DNA of 64,000 nt. Origin: Oreocharis arfaki. Its lineage: Eukaryota; Chordata; Aves; Passeriformes; Paramythiidae. Positions 24,914-38,077 of the stretch are shown here, piece by piece. The stretch is taken from assembly GCA_013398015.1 (NCBI GenBank), contig VZRR01013894.1, positions 248,001 through 312,000 of the forward strand, in the 5' to 3' direction. The position numbers and the translations under genes are program-made. Every line of letters begins with the position of its first letter. Position 1 is the first letter of the stretch. Below the pieces are notes generated by a model. That model was not told the DNA's origin. It ran no database searches and saw only the letters and a list, made by a program, of their open reading frames with translations.

Positions 24914-27900
24914 CTTCATCCTGTGCTCATTCCCAGGCTTTGGTGTGTTCTGCATATGTGTGCATTTCATGTAAGAATTCGATGAGTTCTTAATAGTTGA
25001 CTGTTGTCAACAGTTGTGCTTTTTGTCACATAAAGCATTTTTGATTGGTGATTCATTGGGTCTACAGCTCATTGGTATGGTTGGTATGTTAGACAACAGT
25101 CCTAAAAAAACCCATGAGACATGGGGATACACGCATATTCCTAGCACCAGTCCCGCGTAAAAATGCCTGTGAAATAGGCTGTTCAGCAGGTGCTATTTCC
25201 ATTCAACTGTCCTAAAATGCCAGCGAGAAATCACCTGGGACATCTTGCCTTTTAAATGCAGAATATTTTGCTTTAGTGCTTAGGGGCTGCCTTACTAAAA
25301 TGCATGTGAGGCTTTAGCTCCTTCAAATCCAGCTCCTGGCTTATTTGAGACTAAGGCAGTTTTCCAGGAAAGGAAAATGATGCATCATTTCAAGACCAAT
25401 CCATGATATAAATTACCAAAGAGCTTCATGTACTCCAGGATACATGCAAGAAAAAGGAAAAAGAGGTGTCCTGTGACACTCTTCTAATGGCCACAGCTGT
25501 ATGTTGTCCCTCTAAAGCATCCTTAGCCACTATTTTGATTGTTACATCCAAGTTTACCGTCACTGAAAGTACTGTTAAAGCCATTTTGTCAGTTCACTTT
25601 ATTTGTAGATAAAAGGTACACATGGTTTGTAGTTGGATTTGCTCTTGCTTCTACTTAATGACTCAACCAGCTTCCTAACTGAAAACAATTCTGATGAAAG
25701 CAGCAGAGGGTCAGAGCTGCACCCGTTTTATTTTGGTCAGCTCTCAAATGGATGTGGATGAACTGGAAGAACAATTATGATCTTATATTAAATGTTACTC
25801 ATACAGAGATCTGTGCCTGCATAGTTAGAAACCAACCATAGACTAAACTTGACCAGATATTCCAAAAAGTGTGTGTATAATTTCACTGGTTAATCAAACA
25901 ATCCTGTTTTATTTATTTATGACCAATAGCATTCTGTATGTAAACAAGGTCAACACATTTATTTTTCAAGTCTTTATGTCTCAGTGACACGCCATGGCAT
26001 TCTTTCTAAGAAAAAAAAGTGAGATTCTACCACAGCAGATGAGTGGATGTAACAGTTTGTAAACCACATTATCATACAACATTACTTGGAAAATAACTGG
26101 ATTTGAGCATCTGATCTTATGTGATCACAACATAAATAGAGCCATGTTGTTAAATCCATTAGGCATCTCTGGTTTATCCTTTTGTTGGCAGAACATCTGT
26201 ATAAAACAAAAGGTGATTTTGTAAGCATTCAATTAAGTACATATGCTGTTTGACTTGAAAATTGTTTGCCTGATGAAAGTTCCTTTTAGAGTTATGAGTC
26301 GATTTTGCAGCCAAAACATAAGGTTGTCTAGAAGTTTGGGGCAGGGTTGTCCCACATCTTACTTTCATCCTGCCAACATATGTATGACACGGCTGCATAG
26401 TTGTGGAAAGCTTGGCATATATCATCCTGGACATGATTTACCCTCCTTGTTTTTCTAGCTTCTGCTGCAAAATTACATCACCATGTAAATACAGCCCTGT
26501 ACATGATCTCATGCTTGGTGCATAGAAAAAGCCATCACTAAAATCAGCACCATGTTCCACAAACACTGCTCCAGCACATGTACGTTCTTTTCTCTAGCTT
26601 GCGCTGAGGAACAGGTCATTGTTTCTCAGTCCATGGCAGAACTCCCACTGTGTTCAGCAGAAGCAACCAGTCTTCAAAGCTGGTTTTGTGGTGGCATGAT
26701 TTATCTAACAAAAGGTTACACACGGCTTTTTTTTTTTAATATCTATTTTTATAATAGAGTAAAGTGTCTTCACAGTGATGTTTCTGTAGAAACTGAATAG
26801 CATGGAAGTGGATCTGCATATCTTAATGTAACGCAGTTCTTCCCATGGATTTCAGAGTCTTTAAAATAAATCCTCTGCATTTATTTTCCCCCCATATTCG
26901 AGTGTGCCGTTTTTTCATTCCTTTGGTTTAACTGTAGACTGCTCTGCTCCTCAGCATAAAGAAGTCTGTAAATAGTGTCTGGTTTTTGCAGTTAACTTTC
27001 TGCATTTCTAGTAATGTTTCCCCGTTCCTTACCTAGTATTGGGACTAGCATTATATGTGTGTAACTTGCTGTTTAAAGAACTAGCTACAGGAGAAGGCTT
27101 TCATCCCAGGGCTTGGCTTGTGTCTGATGCTCTCCATTTCTGAGCTACCTTTGTTGACAGCTTCAATGGTATGGTTCTTTTGGTGCTCCCCAAATTTCTG
27201 TGTTCTCTACCACCATTGAATACAACAATGGGACAAATTAGTTGGAATTTTTTATGTGTACCTGGGTATGTTCATTTGCCTTTTTCCTCCTCCAAAGATT
27301 ACCTTAGGAAATCATTTTATGTGATGAGAAGGAGCAAACTGTGCTTCTGACCTTTGAGGGCCGTAGCATTGTTTGACTGGCACTGCAGTGCTTTGAGACA
27401 GAAGAAGGCTCAAGGAAGAGTCCTAAAAAGCTGCACCTCCAGGTGGAGGGAGGCCTGTACCTCCTCCATGTATGATCTAGGAAACATTTACTAGCCTGGG
27501 GACTGGGATGCCTTTTCAGATGCACATTGTATTTTTTATCCCTATCTTGCAAAACTTTCTGGAGCTATGGAGCGGCTAAATAGAGAAATTTTCCACAGGA
27601 GGAATGATATGGTTCACATATTTCTGTGAAGCAGAGAACTGACTAAAAGATCTTGGAGGTCTTTGAAAAAAACAGTCATAGGAATGTAGTTCTTAGTTTT
27701 AAGTATAGCCAAGCTTTGTCACTTGTTGTAGGAGAGGAGTGGATTCTTTACTTTGTGATACACAGCAGAAGAAAAGGACATGTACACCCCAAAACAGGGC
27801 TGGCTTTCCTCTGCATTGGAATCATTAGTCCTTTCAACACTGAGGTAGAGCTATGCATGCTTAGCTGCCTCTTTTCCTGCAGTAAAGGCAAGTTGGGTGA

Positions 27901-29307
27901 GGAATTGTTAAAAGGGAGGTAGTGAAGGAGGTAAAATAAAAGCAGTGCTTTTGTTTTGAAAAACACTATTTTTCAAAGCAATGTAACGTGCCTGTAACTA
28001 TTGACAAAGCTTTTGTCTGACATGACTAAAGATACATGATTACGCATTTAAGTATTTGCTTAGCTTCTACCAATACTTCCTGGCATGAGACTGGATTCTC
28101 TCTGTATTTATATAGTGCTTCATTCTGCTGTGTCCATTGACCTTTGAGCTCCAGACCTAATTATGCCTGATTTCCTATGGATTTGTCCCTCGTGGCTGAT
28201 TGACTTTGGTGTGTCAATTCTGCCATCTTTTTGCTGCACCCCACACAATTACAGAGTTTCTGTCTCTGATGGACTGTCTCATTTCTAGTAAGAGATGAGC
28301 TTATGGCAGCTATTCTTTCACCTGGGAAACTGAGAACTGGCTCTCCCTTTTCTACCTGAATGTTCTTGGGTTTTCTTAAAACCATTGGAGATAGAATTAT
28401 CTATGATATCTCTGCCATCAGTCAAATTTGGCTGTAATGACTAATGGGCTCAAAAATTATTGTGGACCTTGGAAGAGAAATAGTGAAAGCAAGCTCTGCT
28501 GCTTCAGGACCCTGGGGCTCAGCTATGTTTTCCTCTGCTCTGCCACAGGCCAGAGGATCTTTTCAGATCAGTGCTGATAATGATTCCAGCAATACCAGTT
28601 CTAAAGGCAGTCTCTCTAATGACACATTTCTCAAAGCATGGACATTTTCTTTAAGTGTGTCCCTCTGTATGAAAAGATCAAAGCACTAGTACAGGCATAT
28701 GCGCCATGCCAACTGCATCAACACTTCAGAATTTTGGCAGTACAAGCCAGGAATCCAGTATTCAGGTGTAGATCCTCAGCTGGTGCAATGGAAACTGGAC
28801 TGTGCATTGGTAGATCTGAGCCAGCTCATCTTATCTGGGGGTCTGGACATGCAAGGCACAGAAACTCCAATCTCCTTCTAAAAATGTAAGAAGATTGTGA
28901 CTGTTGGTGTTCATCTCTTGGAAAGCTTCAGTAGGGTGCATCAAGGTCTCAGAAGCAAGAGTTTAGGGCTGTAAATGTATTTTCAGCATCTCACATGAAA
29001 ATGGGAAAAAATAACCCTCACTTATACTCTGGACTGATGCAGAGTTACTCCAGAGATGCATGATTTATGTTCCCAGTTTTAGTGCTTCCTGATTGAAATG
29101 AAGCTTCATTTTCAACAAGCCTTGTCCATTTGTATCTGTCTTATTAAACAGGATTTCTTGATATGGCAGGGAAGAAGGAGGTGGAAGGGATGAATATTTA
29201 CACTGTGATCCTTGTCTGCACTCCTATAAGCTGCTTGAATATTTCTTTGAACTAGTTTTCTGAGCTGCAAGTGGGAAGCCACTTTAACAGAAAATATTGA
29301 GATACTG

Positions 29308-29366
29308 AAAAAAAAAAAAAACCAAAACCCAAAAAAACCCAAAAAACCCAAACACAAAACCAACAA
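29308..29366. repeat. A-rich low-complexity run
   Basis: A run of about 14 A residues is followed by repeated accaaaaccc and aaaaaccc units. A similar but shorter run is found near 4983-5012. It may be a simple repeat or a decayed retroposon tail. It explains the long minus-strand frame over 29112-29453, which is rich in Phe and not a gene. Confidence 0.75.
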
Positions 29367-32134
29367 ATTCTTGGACATTGACACCAAATTTGTTTCTTCA
29401 TGTGATGCAACAAAGACAATTCTTTCTTGCTCTACAGAAGAGACTGAAATCAATAATTACATAAAATGCAGTGCTTATTAATTAAAATGTAGTAACATCA
29501 AATATTTTGCTTATTCATTAAAATATAGTATTATATGTCCTTATCTATATTACTAAATAACTCAGAGAGTTACACCAGCAGTGATTTTTTCAGACATTTG
29601 CTTTTCCTTCATTTGAACTCCTGCATTTCTGACTTTGAGCAATGCAAATAAATTGGCTGTATTACCTCTGAACTTCTCTCATGGAGTGTTCATTCAATAA
29701 CTGGCTATCTGTATAGAATATTTAATAACTTCTTTTAATGAATTGGATCTAAAATCTGAATTCTGGTTAAATTTTTACATTATATTACCTGTTTATCAGT
29801 TTGCAGTATGCGAAATAAAAACTATATAGGTTGTTGGAAGCAAGGGTGGCAAAGCATCAACAGGAAGGATAGGTCATGAGGGATGCAAAACTGACTACTA
29901 ACTTGTAAGTCCAACAAGTGCAAATAAGACTCTAGCTGATTATCCCTGGAAGTAAAGTGTTTGAGGCTGTTCAACAGTCTTTGCAAAATAATGCAATGCT
30001 TTCACTCCAAGGATGTCTCCTCTCAGAAGGTGTCTGCAGCTGTTAAAAGAAATAATAGGAAAGACCAGAAATGTTCCACTGAACTGCTTGTGTACAGATT
30101 TCTGGTTTCTGTGACTCAGTCTTTTACAGGGCAGCCAACATACATACTTGAGGATGCATCTGCTAAACAATTAGCCCAGCAATGCTCACCTTAGGGTCCA
30201 AGGAGTTCCACGGTGCCCAGTCTTTCAGGTAACTAATGTCTTACAGGCCATAGCCACACAGAGCAATGCAGCAAATCTTCGTTCCAAGGATAAAAAATTG
30301 AGAACTGGGGACGTTAAAAAATATTTCACTAACAAGAATCTTAAATGTTCTGAATCTGCAATAAGATTGCAGTAATTTCAAAGCATGCCTAGAGAAATAG
30401 GAGACCAGAAAGAGGGGAGCTTGGCATTTGAGTCTGGTCTCCTGAGAGCACACCTGACAATGTGGTGGTGAGGCTTTTATCACTTCTTAACAGAGATATA
30501 TTTTCTAATTAGTGAGATTAACTTAGACCATCTATGAAACTGTCTTACAGAAATACATGGATTGCTCTACATGAAAAAAGGAAAATTACTAAATTCACAT
30601 TTTTAGAACAACAGGGTGAAGTATGTTACAATCTTTGAATTTAGGGAAGTTCATTGAGGCCTCAAGAGGGAGACCAGAATACACCTAGAAACTGAGATAA
30701 GAAATTGTGACATTGCAAACCATAAAATCAATTTGTGATAATACCACTGGACTTTGCAAAGCAGTGGCATCCAGCTCATAGAAGCTCCTATAGGTTTACT
30801 AAGGCTATGATTACACAGGCAAACCAAAATATTAGAAGAAGGTTAAAGAACAAAGGCAGGTAACACCAGTGAAGAGGCTATAGGAAAAAACCCACACTGC
30901 TTCTCCATGCTGCAGCAAATGGCGCAACCTAAGAAAATATTAAGCATTTTGATGAAGATTCAAAACCTGCAGTAGACTGGACAGCCACACAGGAGATTCC
31001 TCATGCCAGGACCCTGGGCACAGATGAAGATAGTGGCACTGCTCTGCCAAAGGAATTCTTTGCGGTGGAAGGGTCAGGGGACCATGTTGTGACAGGTAAA
31101 GCACGCAGTTCTCATGAAAGCACATGAGCTACTGACTGCTATTAGACAGGGTCACAGAGTGAAAGCTAAGAAACTACCAGGAGTGTGTTTATGTTGGAAA
31201 CTGGCATCCAGCTGCCTGGGTGTCAGTTAGAGCCAGCGATAGCAAAGAAAAAAATCCTGATATTCTGGAGTTCTAGGACCTGTCACTTGACATCACACAC
31301 ATCCCCACCCCCACAGACTGGGGGACAAATGGTTTAAGCGGTGGTGGAGGTGGTCCTGCTGTTGAGTGAGTTCGTTACTGTGACTAGAAGTAAACCAGCC
31401 AAAAACATAAATCCAACTTTCTTCAAATGCCACACCGCCAAAGAGCACATTTTGCTTAGGGAGAGAGAATTTCTATGATCTCCCTCAGTGAAGTTGGCAT
31501 CCTTCTCTACAACTACCAACCTGGAATTCACCCACAGACATATAGTCCTCACAAGCCTGTGCTGAGTATTTCCACAAGAGAAGGCTGTCCAGCACTTTGA
31601 CAGCAGACCTTTTCGGTTTATTGGTTGTAAGTGTAGACAGAAGGAGCAAAACAATTTGAAGTGCAAAGAGAGCATAGCTCAGTATCACGTTGGTCAGATC
31701 AGGTATGGAGATTCAGCCAACTATCAGACTGAAAGAAAGGCACATTTTGGTACCACACAGCCATTGGGGTATGAAATGATGGCACTGATTCTTTATAGTC
31801 CATTCAGTTTTGAGTGTGCAATCATGTCAGGGATAATATTCCAGTGTGCTGAGGTTAATTGCTTAATTTCTGTTTATCCAAGCTGATGGCAGGCCTCCCA
31901 AATTACATAATTACATACACTCTTAAAATATTGAAACATCTCCTGACAGCTGTAATAAATCAGCCTGCTGTTGTAATTTACAGGAATGAGACAGTAAGGA
32001 CAAAACTATAGCACAGTAACTTCTGGAGGTTGATACTGAAAGCACAAATGGGCACAGCACACATTTTCAGAGGGTGAAACTGGTATTTTGTGCTTCAGAA
32101 TAAAGATTCTTGAACAGGCAATATACCACTGTCC

Positions 32135-32155
32135 AAAAAAAAAAAAAAAAAAAAA
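32135..32155. repeat. Poly(A) run of 21
   Basis: A pure A homopolymer with no recognisable retroposon body beside it. It encodes the poly-Phe segment of an overlapping minus-strand frame, which is therefore not a gene. Confidence 0.85.
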
Positions 32156-35100
32156 GGAAGTACCACCCTGAGACCATAGTTAAGAGTTTTGCACAGATGA
32201 CACAGTTATGCATTGCTTCACTTTCTACTGGGAAAGCCCCAGCTGCAGAATAGTGTTGAGCTTTAGTCATCATCTTTCAAGACAGATACAGAACAAAATG
32301 GAAAAAGTTTAAAGGAAATTATGATATCAAGAACAAGAGAATTTGATCTGTGAGTGAGGAGTAAGGTACTGGATGGTTGAAGATGGAAAAGAGAAAGCAT
32401 TGAGGTAAAATTCTAATATTCTAATACGCAAATGTTTGTGGAAAAGGAGGACAAAGATTGAGTGTTCTCCATGTCACTAGGGATGAACTGAATACTCGTG
32501 TCATCACAGATTACAAGGAAGTTTCAGCTAGAAAATATCTGCTTTGGTTTTTTTAAATGGCCCAGCAATATTTTACCATCTCTATAAAATACTGAAGCAA
32601 AAAGAATGTTCTCAGATACAACCTGGGTATCTTAAAAGTTTGATTATTACTGAAGATGGATGAGAAGGTGGATTTCTTTACTTCTTTAGTCTGCTGTCCC
32701 ATAGACGAGTCTTTAAAAAACAGTTCTTACCAGCAGTTCAAAAATTATATATGGGAAGTTTTTAGTGACATCAAAATTATATCTCTTTTTGACTGGCTTT
32801 TTAATCCCTTCAGGAAACTTTGGCAGTTCTCAGAAATAAGACTGACCAAAAGTTAATTTTGCAAAGGGAATGTGATGCACTCGCCTCACTGCTGATGAGG
32901 TAATAACCTTACGCAATTCACCCATTGGGTAGATATTTATTTCTGATAAAGTAATGGTCCACATGGTAAATATAATGTTAGTATGACCATAAAGCACAAC
33001 TTTCAGCAAACACAGCATCCCCACCTTTGGTTTAATCCACTAATTCCTTACTGTCAGTTCTGTCCCACAAACATTGCTCTGTAAAAGCTTTCCATTACAT
33101 CAAGTATGAACAAAAAGCTAAAACAAAGGTTCATTGACTTCCTCAGTCAGGGGCCTCATCACGCCTTCCTTGGGCACCTTTCATTCCAAGGGGTGTGTCA
33201 AGTACACACAGGGTTCCTTGTCAGGCCACCAGCCAGAAATATGAGTTCATGAAGTACTATTAAAAAAGTTTAGAAAGTGTTGTTTTCTCATTTTGGAAGC
33301 TCTTTGGGTAATTTTCACTGCCCAAGCCCACCTTCATCAGTGTAGTTACTAACAGTAATTTTTAATGAAACAAGATGAAGATGCCTAAAATAAAACCATG
33401 GTGATATACAACCAGGGTGGAATTTGTTCTAGTTCCCTCTCCTGAAACAAATGGGACAATAGTGAAATCAGTAAAAATGCTTTAAATTTGAGGGTTTCTT
33501 TCTTTGTAAGTCTCATCCCATGGTACCATCAGTTTCTTTTTCACTTAGAAGCTGGAATCTGGTATTTCTGTCTATGGGGATGTCAAGGCTTTCATCAGAG
33601 AGAACAGCTATGCAAATAATGTGGAACAGAACACTGGCAGCAAGAAAATATAGGCTGGTCTTGGTTTTAAGAGGAATTTGCGTTAACTTGGTGAACTGTT
33701 GGTTGCTTTGAACTTGAATATGTTTTGACTTGGTAACAGGTAAAAGGTAATTTAAAACCCCCCACATTCTATGTTAATGGGATACATGTAGTAAAGTTGA
33801 AGGTAGATTTTGCTTATGCATCTGTAATGCACAGTTGGAACTCACGCAGCACCACTGGAGACTTTTAAAATTAATTTATTTGCATTTCAGTCTCAACCTA
33901 TTCACATTTATAGTACAGTCTGTAGTACAGTCCAGATGAAATGGATTAAGCACATCCTGAATTTCAAAGCCCTTCAATCATATTTGTTAAGAGTTTGACG
34001 CACAATCAGCTTTGCTGATTCCCGAACAAGCTCAGGTATAACAGGACTGGGCCTACCATGTCTCATGTTGATTTTCTGATTATGATATTTTATTACACTT
34101 CATTTATACATTGAAACCATTTCTTTTTTTCTACAGTGCTTCCTGTTGGCAATGTGCCACTGTGTGAACAGCATACAGTCTTGACTCCTTTCGCAGTATC
34201 GTCTGGTCTAATGCCAACTTTTTTGTTTAAAAAGGGTGTGAAAGGATTTGGTCTATGAGAAAATGATGCTAAGCACTAGCTGTGACATCATTTGAGCACC
34301 TGCCTCATTAATAACTCCGGATACTCTCAGAGACACAGAGTAGAATAGAAGTTTTTAAAATCAATTTCAGCAAGAATTCTGCTATAAAATCCCAAATGTC
34401 CTTTCTGTCTTTAGTTTCTAGCTTAAGTAAAAGTTTTGTTCTTGTTCATAAACAAATTTTAGCTGATACCAAATACCTAACTACTATAAATATATGCTCT
34501 GGACAAAGGCCAATTATTATAACCATACTTGGCCTTAGTAAGCATCAAGTTAATTTCCAAAGCTGTTTAATGTGGTTATCAATTTCCCATCTCCACTTGT
34601 AGTGCAGCATTGCTAGGTGCTCTTATAACACCTGTGATATAACCTCTGCTCAGCTGATTTTATGAGCTTTCCTCTGGGCACAGGAAGCTTTTAAAATGCA
34701 TAGGTTGTGTTACAGCAACAAAACGTCGCAACAGAAATCATGAGTAGATATTTTTACAGATGAAAATGAATATGTAGATGATCTAGTTTATTTTCTAATT
34801 ACTTAGACCTTCTGCTTTGGAATGAGTATTAATTTAAATTTTTTTTAAATGGCCAAAAATGGTTCCAAGATTTGTACGTGAAACTCTGCATGAAAAATGG
34901 AACAGAATTAAGTGACTTAATTAAATACTTATTGTCATCTTCTCTTTATAAGATGCTTTCTTGCAGAACAGAAAAAATAAAATATTTTTATTAGCTCCAC
35001 TGCTAATTTTTTGTAAAAAGTTCAGGTCTCAAGGTAAGGTCTTAGGCCCTTAGAAACCAATGGAGTTACTTCTGAAAAGTAATTTCTAATGCTGTTCTTT

Positions 35101-37936
35101 TCCTGAGGAGAATATATCTGTTATTAAGAAATTACAGAATCATCATTGATTTTATTTATTTTCTTGATAAACTACTATTCATTGCCCCAAGAGTATTCCA
35201 CAGAGATGGAATACGAAAGAAGCAGAAGACTTAAGAATAAGCCATGCCCAAATGAGAATGGGGTAGTAGAAAGATGATGTGCACTTCCGTGTGTGATTTC
35301 ATGCATCTGGTTTGTGTGTATCTACAGAGGAATCTGCAGAAGGAACTGTAGAAGAAACTGGCAGAAGGACCACAAGACAGTTGTGTGCAGAGAAAGGCCC
35401 CCAAAAGAACAGAGAAGCCCAAAAGGTAGCAGGCAGCTGACACACAAGCAATAGAGCTGAGCTTGCCTAGACACTTGTGCTACTCTGGCAATACCAATGA
35501 TTTCTGAAGACTATTTGATTATTCAGTGTGCTCTGGCTGCTTTAAAATGCTCAGGAGTAAATCAAACCAAATAAACCTTTTTTCATAACTATCAAGCTAA
35601 AGCATGAGAAAGCAGAGATTGAAGTAATTTTCATGCTCAAATGATGTATTTTTCGTATCTTTAATGTGCTACTTTTTCATTAACCTTAATTACAAGTTTT
35701 CTTGGTTTATCATTTTTAGTTTAGGACTAATAACAACATCACTCTAAAGTCATCTGGAAAAAATTGTCTGGATTTTAGTCTACATTATGAAATCCGTTTT
35801 CAAGTAATTTTGTCAGGGACTAATTCTCAGCATTGGTTGAAACAACTTTTGTGGAAAATTAGATCTTTATTAAATACACATTTTTAAACAAAAAGACTGA
35901 TTTCTGGGGAAAACCTTGTTTTCTTTTAAATTAACTAATTAAATACTCAGAAACAGTCTTTTAGCCAAAACCTGAAAAGCCTCACTTTGGAAATACTCCC
36001 ATATCTTCCTGTGGGAGCTGTAGCTCAAATGACTCATTGTCCTCTATTAGGAGTCTCCTCTGCAAGGAGACTGCAACTCCAAGGAAGCACTGCAGGCCAT
36101 CAACACGACAGGAGACTGACAGACATAGTCACACGTACCTGAAACCTTGGGTACAGCTCCAAGGAACCAGCAGGATGACATTTTCTAGACTCTAGCTTTT
36201 GGAACTCTTAAGGAATAGCTGGAAATGTGGCTTCCTCTTGTGTTCCAAGAGTCTACACCTTTTCCTGCAACATAAAATTTCAAAGAGCAATCGAATAAAA
36301 ATTACTATCAACTTGTCTTTCTCCTTGCTCCTTTGAAACTAGCATTATTCATATACCAGAACACGGGAACTATACAAGATTTTGATATTGTGGGAGTTTG
36401 GCAGTGGTAGTACTGGTCCCACTATCTTCCAGAACTGTCATCTGACAGCTAACTTAAATCATGTTATACCCAGTGTCTGCACATTTGTTTGCATATACCA
36501 ATTAGAATTTATATAACCCTAAACTATATTTTAAAGGAAGTTCATCCACAAAATATCCATCAGCATAGCTTAATAAACAATCTTATCTTACATTAGGCTT
36601 CCACTCTTTCCCATTCAACATATGGTTTCACTTTGAAAGCACAGACTTACAATAAACTGTATCATCAGTAAGCTGATAAATGCTGTAATTCATAACAGGA
36701 CGTCTGTTTGAGGAAGATTTCCCATGTGTAGTCAATGCTTAATTGCTTTCTAAAATACTAAATTTTGCTATATATTTAGACACTGAGTACTGTATATGGG
36801 AAAAGAAATTATGGTTCTTGCCCACCTCTCCAACAATTTTAGTTTTTCATTTATTTTGCATGTACATGCTGGTGTTTGGATACTCAACAGAGATGCTAAC
36901 CTCAAGATCATTTGCACTTAAGAGACAAATGAGATCTTAACTCTACATCAATGGCCCTGGTTTGCTGCTCTTGTAATGTGGCAAATCAGAAGTTCTGAAT
37001 AGTGTAATTTACATTTCACAGTGCAAATGTAGTGGAATCACCAGGTCCCACACTGGGTGCTGGAAGGTTCCTGAAAACCTACTGACCCAGATGAAGACTT
37101 GGGCCTGCCTGTATGAAACATTTTGCTTGGAGGTCAGATGAGCTGCAGAGGTGACAGAGATCCTTGAGGTTTCTGAGGTTCCTTGTGACTTTTTTTTAGT
37201 CTTTCTTCTTTTTGTGACATCACTGCAATGCATACAGTTTCCACTTGAGCCATCAGTGCTTTTTGCCCGGGCAGTGAAATGGGTCACTGCAGTGCAACTA
37301 TTTCTCTCTATGTGGTAATTGTGGATGTATCTACACAGCTCCCAAAAAAGACAAACCACAAATATCTTCAAAATAACAAGGCTAGTGCAGGTCAATGCTC
37401 AGTGCTTTTTCTTATAGACATGAGTCTGCAAAGAAATGCTCCCAGGAGAGTGCTCAGGTAAGACATATATAGAGTGGTATGAAGATTGAGCACTTCGTAG
37501 GGCCTGGAGCCTGCCTGGTGATGTACTGCCATGACCTGTACACATGGGAAAGGATTAAGGTTCTACCAACACACTGACGTGGGAGGTTTATGATGAAGTC
37601 AATCATCCTGTTTAAAATGCAAACTTGCTCTCATCAGAAAAACATACAAAGGGCCATTAGTAGCGCCTGGAGCCAGAAATTTCCAGGTCCTGCTCTCACA
37701 GGACAGCTGGCAAAGACAGATTCTGAAGATGAAACAGAGGCAAGGCAGGAGATGATGGTCTAGAAAACCAGGCACCCCTTCCCGAGCAGTACAGAATGCT
37801 CAGTCTAGCAGAAATCATCAGCCCACCCTTGGTGTTGGATGCAAATCTATGCCTTAGATAGCAAGTCCTGGATCATTTGGCAGTTGAAAGAGCCAAACCC
37901 TAACCAAGCTTTTCATCAGTCTTATCACTTTATTAA

Positions 37937-38077
37937 ATATAATAACACTAAGATAATAGAGTAAAATAAATATATAATAAATACAATAAATGCAATATAA
38001 CACATAGTAGCATATCATATCTTCATTATGTAATATATAATGAAGATAATAAATATAGATATAATAACACTAAGATA
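37937..38077. repeat. AT-rich patch: 19-bp direct repeats flanking a perfect hairpin
   Basis: The 19-mer atataataacactaagata occurs at 37937-37955 and again at 38059-38077. Between them, atcttcattat at 38019-38029 and its exact reverse complement at 38037-38047 form an inverted repeat with a 7-base loop; one further base pair extends the stem. The segment is almost entirely A and T. It may be a small nonautonomous element or a replication-slippage product; I cannot name a family. Confidence 0.7.

Noticed and set aside
28699..28881. 60-codon + frame with protein-like composition (MRHANCINTSEFW...)
   Set aside because: No recognised family and no convincing splice borders.
37009..37395. 128-codon minus-strand frame
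   Set aside because: Low-complexity Lys/Ser-rich translation without similarity or splice context.
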